Source of the DNA: Prosapia bicincta | Taxonomy: Eukaryota > Arthropoda > Insecta > Hemiptera > Cercopidae | Assembly (NCBI GenBank): GCA_036971475.1 | Contig: JBAIZL010000001.1 | Coordinates: forward strand, 281,868,425-281,932,424 | Length of the DNA: 64,000 bases | Direction of reading: 5' to 3' | In this document: in pieces, positions 56,787 to 64,000 of the stretch | How positions within the stretch are numbered: position 1 is the stretch's first letter | How the letters are laid out: every line of letters begins with the position of its first letter | The notes under the pieces: model-generated | Told to the model about the DNA's origin: nothing | What the model saw: only the letters and a program-made list of their open reading frames with translations | Database searches by the model: none | Translations under genes and position numbers: made by a program

Positions 56787-57871
56787 TAGTAGAGTCTCGA
56801 TAATTCGAGGTAGATGGACCGAGAGTCCCTCCAAAATCTCGGATTACACGTAAACACGTCCCTGTACATTAGAAAAAACAGGAGTTCTAATGAACCCTAA
56901 TATTATAAATAAGAATGTACAAAATACGTTTATAGTACTTTATTGTATATAGTACTAACATAAATAAGGTTGCTTTCAAATACATTGTTCATCACGGTTG
57001 CTACATTTTTTGGAAAACGTTTTTAAGTGTCTTCTGCGTTTGCTTATCAGATAGTTTTCATGCTACGGTGTCGCGTAGAAATCTGTTCGGGCGGTGTTTG
57101 TTGTTCAATTTAGCGTAGTGCAGTGTCGAAGGCGGTCGTTTCTTCACCGTGACTAATTTCCCCTTCTTGTACTGTCTCCGGTGAACCTTCATTTTTATTT
57201 TCGTCATCACTGGCTTCATTAGTTTCATTTCAAAATCTAAACATTTGTTATCTCAAATTGTTTACATCGAAATTTTCACAACCTTTAAGTTTCTTGATAA
57301 GACATGTCAAATCTGTTTCTTCTTGTGGAATAACAGTCAACAGTTTCATTATGACTCAGGATTTTATTCCATGATTTACTTGTTGTTTCTTTTTTATTTT
57401 TTTTCATTCGGCTATCTAGTACACAATATCCTTTACTGGCGTTTTTTTGAAAGCCTAAATGCTTACTTCCCCTTCAGTCGCTTCTAAGAGAAATTGTAAA
57501 AGTTAAAGTGTGTATTTTTGTCATACATTCCAGAACACACTGATCGATCGGCGGGATTAGGGTCGTAACATTTGTGGGTATAAAGCACAAATATCATCAG
57601 AGCACAGTTGATCTTCATCGGGATGCGCAGTCCTTTGTCTAACAGTAAAGTAGCCTTCTAAGGCAAATTCTTCTGCTTTTTAAGTTTTTTCAGTTTCGGA
57701 CAAAAATTCATTCAAACCACTCTTGAATAGTTCTTTATCCATCCGAACTGTTGGATCCATGCAACCGGCAATGCTGACGTGGACATGTTTTTAAACGCCG
57801 CGGCTTGGCCGAATCGGACCAGATCTTGAATTTAACGGAAGCTGGAAAAATCTTGACTAGGAATTTTGAGA

Positions 57872-57872
<1 letters not shown>
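56787..57872 (-). mobile_element. Tigger/pogo-type element with transposase relic
   Basis: The left end GTAGTAGAGTCTCGATAATT then CGAGGTAGATGG from 56787 matches the left end at 5143. The right end AACGGAAGCTGGAAAA then GGAATTTTGAGACTCATA (57831-57872) matches the right end near 6100-6139, with decay of the last bases where a (TA)n run begins. A degenerate transposase fills the interior on the minus strand. Confidence 0.75.
57400..57830 (-). pseudogene. Tigger transposase DDE-domain relic
   Basis: Minus-strand translation across two or three frames gives WIKNYSRVV, then MNFCPKLKKLKKQKNLP then KATLLLDKG, then HPDEDQLCSDDICALYPQM, then IDQCVLECMTKIHTLTF. The order matches the Tigger/jerky catalytic domain: W(M)T..F..W...F.P..KK......PxKALLLLDNAP.HP, then the FLPPNxTxLIQPMDQGV segment. 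The Asp of LLLD and of (M)DQ positions are still there, but the Asn-Ala-Pro after the Asp is lost and stops interrupt every frame. It is dead. Confidence 0.7.
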
Positions 57873-57922
<50 letters not shown>

Positions 57923-58062
57923 TAAATTTAAAATATTTCAAAAACAAGAATACTTTTAATGAATATATTTATTCAAAGCTTTTCGCCGATTAAATAGTAT
58001 CAGCATCTTCAGGAAAATAATTATCTAATCACCATATTTAATATATATATATATATATATAA
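57873..58062 (-). mobile_element. Penelope-like terminus with hammerhead-like core and (TA)n
   Basis: Between (TA)n runs (57876-57918 and 58041-58062) the minus strand reads CTGAAGA, T, GCTGAT, ACTATTTA, ATCGGC, GAAA, AGCTTT, GAAT (about 57973-58016). CTGANGA is a permitted hammerhead core and stem II is 6 bp with one U-G pair. The tail AATACTTTTAATGAATATAT matches the fragment at 3905-3945. It is inserted at the decayed right end of the Tigger element. Confidence 0.65.
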
Positions 58063-58500
58063 GATTGCTCGATAGCACATGTATGTAGAGCTGTAGCTGT
58101 AATTACAGAGACATAAGATGGCTCGATAGCACATGTATGTAGTGCTGTCAGCTGTAATGTCAGAGACATAAGATTACTCGATAGCACACGTACGTAGAGC
58201 TGTCAGCTGTAATGTCAGAGATATAAGATTGCTCGATAGCACACGTATGTAGAGCTGTCAGCTGTAATGATAGAGACATAAGATTGCACGATTGCACATG
58301 TATGTAGAGCTGTCAGCTGTAATGACAGAGACATAAGATTGCGCCGTAGCACATTTATGTAGATCTGTCAGCTGTAATGACAGAGACATAAGGTTGCTCG
58401 ATAGCACATGTATGTAGAGCTGTCAGCTGTAATGACAGAGACATAAGATTGCTTGATAGCACATGTATGTAGAGCCGTCAACTGTAATGACAGAGACGAT
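58063..58500. repeat. 55-bp tandem array, eight units
   Basis: ATAAGATTGCTCGATAGCAC recurs at 58060, 58113, 58168, 58223, 58278, 58333, 58388 and 58443. Each unit contains AGCTGTCAGCTGTAATGACA, which has a short internal inverted repeat. Units differ by a few substitutions. Confidence 0.95.
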
Positions 58501-59540
58501 GACGTCAATTGTTACTAAGTAGAGATATATCTTCCAGGTTGTTGAACATATCAACTGTTTTTTTTAGTTTATCTGCTTTAATCATTTGTATTATTGATAA
58601 ACTTTGTTTTGTTTCAGGTAAGTGTTATCTACTCTTACATTACAATGTTTAACTGGCGTAAGGTAATTATAAAATAAGTTTCTTAATTTGTAGTAACTTG
58701 TTTCCATGGAATAATAAGTAAATTATTCTAACTTAATTTTTTTAGAAGAGGAATAATGTTTTTATGGTTCTGTATTATTTATATAGTAAATTGCATGTCA
58801 CTAGATCTTTTTTACAGTTTTGGTTTTGTAAAAATTAATAATGACATTGTGAGAAAAGAAGGAAACAATAGGACCTGTAAATTCGATAATATGTCAAACA
58901 AATATAAGCAATGATAAAAAACATACTTTATATGATACTGTGATTAGAAGCGTGACGTAATACGCGTTGGAAGTGTTGCAGATTAACGAACGATAAAGAC
59001 GAAAACTTCTTTGAACTGAAATGGTCTTTTAGAAAAAAAATATAGAGTTTAGAGAGAGAAGGTGAGTGTTAAATGATATCGCAACATAAATTTAAAAAGT
59101 CCAAAGAATGCCAGGAAAACGAAGTTCTGTTGTGGAGAATCAGAGAACAGTATACAAGTGGACGCCCGAAGATAAGGTGGTCAGTTTGAATTCATATGGT
59201 TATGTCTCGAACAATCTGGGACATGACGTGATACGCAGACGCAATAGGAGAGACAGGTCTCGACCTCCAAAACTCGTCCAGCCCTTATGTCAGCCATTCA
59301 TCAGAGGGCTGACTCCGTCTCAGTATCCTCATCGCGCTTGAAAGAATCGAGATTAAATGCCCATATAACAGGTTCTTTTTATGGAAAATCAGGAGTAAGC
59401 GAAATAAAACAGTACTTTAAGTTCCGCGCTAATAGTGGGATAAAAAACCCTGGAAAGAAAGAAACCCAGTCAGGAAAAAACCCATCTATAAATCATGCAG
59501 TAAGCCTGAGGCTATGATATCCTTATGGTAAGGGATAATG
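58501..59540. other. Unassigned sequence
   Basis: Two overlapping short frames at 59108-59341 and 59287-59517 (plus) are basic and have no recognisable domain. Confidence 0.3.
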
Positions 59541-59592
<52 letters not shown>

Positions 59593-59655
59593 CTGTGTGT
59601 GAGTGAGTGTGCGCGCGCGCGCGCGTGTGTGTGTGTGTTTGCGTGCGCGCGTGCT
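59541..59655. repeat. (GT)n/(GC)n microsatellite
   Basis: GT dinucleotides with a GCGCGCGCGCGC block, an alternating purine-pyrimidine tract. Confidence 0.97.
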
Positions 59656-59739
59656 AGTTCAATTTAGTTTTCTCATATAACATTTTAACGGAAATACACT
59701 TATGTTACGAATTATGTAAAGCTTAACTTGTGACATTAA

Positions 59740-59880
59740 TATAAAAACACCCTAATACTTAATTCTCGCCCGTTTATTCTCGTCAAACGTGTCTGGAACA
59801 TGTTACCATCATCACTTGGTGGAACATGATAATAACGTGATTGCCGAAACATGTATGATTAATAAATACTGTATTACCTT
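59740..59880 (+). mobile_element. Possible Penelope-like terminus relic
   Basis: ATTGCCGAAACATGTATGAT then TAATAAATACTG (59843-59875) has the GAAA plus palindrome ACATGT plus A arrangement seen at the 3' half of dimer-type hammerheads. The 5' core is not recognisable. Confidence 0.35.
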
Positions 59881-60535
59881 AGAAATACTTGGTTATTGAG
59901 GCTATGTTTGAATGGCATGCATTTCACTTCTTCTACTGCCTACTCGAAACTGAAATAGCACGCAATGCAAAATTATTAGAACTTCCGTTGAAGCTAAGCT
60001 GCGTCCCTCTGTGTGGTCCTTTGCGTCACCTAAAACAGATATGTGACGCAGATTATTAATAGTATATGGATTTTATTTACAGCTTTATTATTAGAGACGG
60101 ACAGTTTTTCGTGGACAAGGTCGTACCTACCCAGTGAGAAAAGGAGTTTGGATGTTGTACGTGCGTGGAACTGTTTGTAGAACTTTGTTGCTAAGTGAAG
60201 GATGTGTTTGATGAAAGGCACTTTCAAGTCAGTGTGACGCATCTTATGCACTTAGGTCAGGGATCTGCACTAGGATGTCTTAGAGAGCAACGTAGTCCGC
60301 ATAAAGTTTTCCTCAGCGCCGCAAGTACAAGTGACATTGAGTAACTTACAAACAGTATAATTATAACATAAGTTTATTCCATTACTTAAAAAAATCAACT
60401 GTTTTGCTTACAAAAAATTAGGAAATGTATTTGACTTAACTCCACGGTTACTTGAATTTGTAAATTTTTTCAAGTTGGTTGGCGAAATCTTCCACAACTC
60501 TTTAATACATACTAGCGAGCATATATATTAGCAGG
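59881..60535. other. Unassigned sequence with a possible hAT end
   Basis: CAGGGATCTGCACTAGGATG (60257) followed by AGAGAGCAACGTAGTCCGC resembles a hAT terminus. No transposase or partner end was recognised. Confidence 0.3.
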
Positions 60536-60569
60536 TTAGGAAGAAACAGAATTTCTCAAAATGTTAACA

Positions 60570-60900
60570 GTCTGAGGGCCACAAAAAATCGTTGTCAGGG
60601 CCGAATTGGGTTGTGTTTGGCCTAGGCGTTTCGTGATTATTCCCTCAAACATTTTTTTCTTTTTGGAATACTGTAACTGGAGTTCGCGTGTGCATGAATT
60701 ACCTGCATGGTTCCAGACGGGCGAAGCATATAAGTGTGTATGCTGCGCAAAATTGAGTAGTGAAAGCGTGCTAGTTCTAATAAGCATAGGATTTAGCTGA
60801 GTTAGTCTTGTTGGTCTTTCTTCAAAGGTGCCAAGTTCCCAGGTCCAGCCCCTGTTGAGATTGACCCTGAGTCCTGATTTCCGCAGTGAATGTTCTCGCC
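60570..60900 (-). pseudogene. Non-LTR reverse transcriptase (thumb-region) relic
   Basis: Within the minus-strand frame 61003-60536 the reading LRVNLNRGWTWELGTFEERP then TRLTQLNPMLIRTSTLSLLN and LYASPVWNHAGNSCTREL follows the end of the RT domain in jockey-like pol proteins: LGVxLDxxLTWxxHI, then LYPLLxRxSxLSLxNK, then (I)RPxLxYASPVWNHAA...KLQ. The YASPVWNHA block is especially characteristic. The catalytic YADD lies further upstream in the family and is absent here. The stretch to 61003 before LRVNL looks unrelated, so the element is truncated on both sides. Confidence 0.75.
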
Positions 60901-61003
60901 TAGTAATTTTGGTTGTGTGTCGAGTGTATATGCCCTCCGTGTGACATCTGCATTGTTTTATGTTGTATACATATATAATATATGGTTTTAATAATTTATA
61001 CAC

Positions 61004-61439
61004 ACATAAGTATAAGTATATTTATAAAAAACCTTAACCTTATACACATTCTGAAGCAGATATAAGTGTTTCGTATGAAATTATGTAAAGAATTTGTTAA
61101 CACAAATAAAATATTATTACTTTGTATACACACTTCTAACTATAGAAATGAACACTAGTTTAAAAGTAGCACTTACTTTGATTTTGAATGGTAATGGTGG
61201 TTTTAGGGGTTTAGTGTCTTTGTCAGCTCTTACTTTGCGTACTTTGACAAAGGGACACATTCAAAGTGGTACTTCAAACAAGAGTGCATGCATCGTATAA
61301 TGAATGAGATCACGTTCGTTTACAATTATGTTTTGTCCTCACGTTAACATCAAACTAATCTTGTTTATGACTGGTTTCTGTAGGCTAGAAGTGTCTGACG
61401 TTTTGGGCTCTATCGTGTCAGCATACTTGGCCTTATGCC
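61004..61439. other. Unassigned sequence
   Basis: No supported feature. Confidence 0.35.
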
Positions 61440-61817
61440 AAGTTTAAATCACATTAAAGAAGAAACCTTACGCAGCAAAGTGATAAAGTAACACTACCAC
61501 AATCGAAGGGCCCAAAGAAACAGAGAACCAATACCAAGAATAAAGAAGCCGATCAAGAAAAAAACAATAGATACAGTTAATTAGTTGTCTTCATTCTTAA
61601 ATAGTAGTAAACACAAAATGTAGTAAATAAGTTTAAATCACATTAAAGAAGAAACCTTACGCAGCAAAGTGATAAAGTAACACTACCACAATCGAAGGGC
61701 CCAAAGAAACAGAGAACCAATACCAAGAATAAAGAAGCCGATCAAGAAAAAAACAATAGATACAGTTAATTAGTTGTCTTCATTCTTAAATAGTAGTAAA
61801 CACAAAATGTAGTAAAT
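61440..61817. repeat. Perfect tandem duplication of 189 bp
   Basis: 61440-61628 and 61629-61817 appear identical (both begin AGTTTAAATCACATTAAAG and end AAACACAAAATGTAGTAAAT). Zero visible divergence means it is very recent, or an assembly artefact. Confidence 0.93.
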
Positions 61818-62619
61818 TCTCCTTTACATTTCTTTTTAGGAATATCTCTTAGGCATCCAGTTTAAAAAGTTTCTACATCTGATACCCGAACGTCAATTAA
61901 TTATGTAAAGCGACATGAAAAAACTAACCTAGAAATGTACGGAATTAATACTATTCGGGGCCGATTTCACCGTCAGCTGGCAGTTGGTAGTTAGTAACTC
62001 CCAAGAGGAAAGCGATACGGAACACGAGATCATCCAGTGTTACAGCCTTACGGTACATCTAATCCCTTCACTTCTTGATTTCTACTACTTTCTCCTGTCA
62101 ATGATGAAGGTCAGGCGAAAATAGAATTGAGCGTTTATTGTAGAAAGATGTTCTGAGTGTTATGTGAGGGTATAAATAGCTGCTTTTATAAACTACAACA
62201 TTTCAAAGGTTTGACATTGGTTTGCATTTATGAGTATTTTAAATTAAATATTGACTTGAAATAATCCGCCATTATATGGTTTAGTGACAACTGTGGATTG
62301 TCTTTCTACGTAATTAAAAATTTAAACCAGTATTTTCATCAACGTTTGAGCAATCCCCAATTTATTTTCATCAACGATACTTCTTTTTTATGCCTATCCT
62401 CAAGACTAAAACAATAACAAATTACAGATAACTCTCTCCCCATCTCTCTTTTTGTGTTGTGTATGTGTCCATTAGGTTGTGTTTGGGCGAATAAGTTAAT
62501 GAATGAGCTTAAATAAAACTATTTTATTTTAAATTCCTAATATACTCATCTTCCCTGCTGTTAGAAGTATTTGTATATATTCGCGTACATTTGTCTAGCT
62601 TTCCTAACATTACAGTGTA
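61818..62619. other. Unassigned sequence
   Basis: No supported feature. Confidence 0.35.
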
Positions 62620-62755
62620 TTCCTTTGTTGACGCGTTTCGGAATGACTCCATTTTTAAAACTTAAATAGTACTCCCTTAAAGAATACTATCTAGGTTTTG
62701 AAAATGGAGTCATTCCGAAACGCGTCAAATAAGGAAAATATTGTAATATTAGGAA
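62620..62755. mobile_element. Third-family Penelope-like terminus, inverted pair
   Basis: Arms of about 50 bp: the left arm (inverse) and the right arm (plus) both read AAAATGGAGTCATTCCGAAA then CGCGTCAA, continuing to AAGG and an ATTGTAAT-like end. The right arm ends in ATATTGTAATATTAGG. GAAA plus palindromic ACGCGT plus C is the 3' half of a dimer-type hammerhead core. The 5' core has decayed to TTGAAAA. Confidence 0.55.
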
Positions 62756-64000
62756 AGAAAAAATAAAGAAATATTTTATTTCACTTTTTGTATAATTTTA
62801 AGCATTTTATTAATGGTATCAGCATTTTCAAAAATTTTTTTATCCATTTCTGCCTTAGAATTTTTCGTATGATTGTTATAGTTTTTGCTGCTGACCTTGA
62901 AAGTGTGCTAAATAATATAAAAAAATGAAAAATACTTTCTACTTCGGTTTACAAATGTTGTCATGGATCGTATAGACCCTAGGAGTAGTAATGATTGCTA
63001 GCAGTGTTTTCTTTTGGGTTTATCTTGGACCCTTAGATATGATTTTATGGTAAACAAAAAAAAAACAAAAAAAAACAAATTGGATATATTTTTCAAATAT
63101 AATTGTAAAGAAGTAATGAATATACCACAGAAGTAAGAACATTTACAAACACAGAATATAATGACTGCCTTTACAAACAATGTACATCATATGAACACTT
63201 GCTTTTCTAACAAAAAAAAGTAGACTTCAAATTTGCTATAAAACGCATTAAAAACAAGTACAAAATCTAAAACATGCGTTTTTCGTATATGGGGTCTAAC
63301 ACCTAAGACCTGCAAACACTGATAGCCTATACAGCATTAAACCTTTAAGACTCAGCTGGTCTTCCAAATCAATCTTAAAAGATACATTTGTATATCTTAA
63401 ATATAATGTAAACAGCAAATTGATTTTAGAGGTGGTGAATATTTTCAACATTTCCTTGAACATACAAACTGAATGAATCAAAACCTAAACTTAAGCAGCG
63501 GGGAATGAGCCATGAAGCCTGTATTATTGCGGTACTCAGCCTAAAGCGCCAGTGTGTATAGCGACATCATATTTCTTGTTTGTTCGATCGGTCTTTCTGT
63601 GAAAATTCTCCTGAGTTGCTTCTAAAGTAAAAGATTACCACCATAGCTCTCCCACATGGCTTCAGTCATCAGTGCTTGAGCGTTAATCACTCACGTGATT
63701 GATATTGCCTCAACAAATTTATTTTGAATGTTTGCTAAAACACCATGAATTTGAAGATAAATAATTGTGAATGTATTATTATTCTGTTCTTTGTGCCAAA
63801 CTTATCGTTTACTACTCTCATTATGTTATAGGGTATATATTTCAACAACTAATGTACAAAGTAGCAATGTAAAGGCATCAAAAAATTCAGTAGTCCTTTT
63901 GGGACAATATTAACACAACAAACGACTCATTTGAACACTTTTAACCACTATATTTAACAATAATGATAAAGTGTGTAATGGAAGCAGTCATATATAGTGG
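62756..64000. other. AT-rich stretch, nothing recognised
   Basis: Only short chance frames. No array or element end was found. Confidence 0.35.

Overview
The window looks like a piece of a large, AT-rich animal nuclear genome, most likely an insect. It has no operons, no ribosome-binding-site logic and no compact genes. It is mostly non-coding DNA, with long (TA)n and (CA)n microsatellites, many tandem arrays, and decayed transposons of families typical of arthropods (Penelope-like, non-LTR, hAT, mariner, pogo/Tigger, Harbinger). A hemimetabolous insect such as a cockroach, termite or stick insect is only a guess. No intact host gene is visible. The best host-gene hints are one possible SH3-type exon (14551-14601, minus) and one promoter-like CpG-rich block with E-box, CRE and ETS motifs near 47.6 kb.

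Layout. 0-6.2 kb: the end of a 122-bp satellite; three inverted-repeat loci made of Penelope-like termini; and a hAT remnant nested in a Tigger element. 7.6-10.9 kb: a dispersed repeat, a hAT remnant abutting a mariner remnant, and a well-formed hammerhead-ribozyme motif. 11.5-17 kb: a tandem duplication, large (CA)n tracts, a palindromic Penelope-like insertion that splits a dispersed repeat, a Tigger terminus and a non-LTR 3' end. 17.5-22.6 kb: two inverted copies of a small repeat, with a 151-bp satellite beside the second. 23-27 kb: a possible pogo-like remnant with a zinc-finger relic, and a hAT C-terminal remnant. 27.8-28.9 kb: a 5'-truncated Penelope-like element with reverse transcriptase and GIY-YIG endonuclease. 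29.2-31.7 kb: a 42-bp satellite in a 168-bp higher-order repeat, and a 31-bp array.

33.9-38.5 kb: 28 copies of a 130-bp unit directly upstream of a decayed pogo/Tigger transposase start, with a higher-order pattern of four units. 40.67-42.11 kb: a Harbinger-type element with TTA target duplications. Most of its transposase is gone and a 45-bp array of palindromic terminal-repeat-like motifs fills the space. 43-49.5 kb: a degenerate minisatellite, a mariner terminus, a 440-bp duplication, a 147-bp in-frame triplication, and a retrotransposon zinc-knuckle segment tandemly triplicated in frame. 53-58.5 kb: a Penelope-like locus with a coding tail, a foldback element with arms of about 470 bp, a second Tigger element with a recognisable DDE transposase relic, and a 55-bp array. 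59-64 kb: a GT/GC microsatellite, a non-LTR reverse transcriptase relic, a perfect 189-bp duplication and another inverted Penelope-like terminus.

Main theme: Penelope-like termini carrying hammerhead-ribozyme cores recur as near-perfect inverted pairs next to (TA)n tracts. Separately, two unrelated DNA transposons each have a large tandem array amplified from their own sub-terminal or leader sequence.
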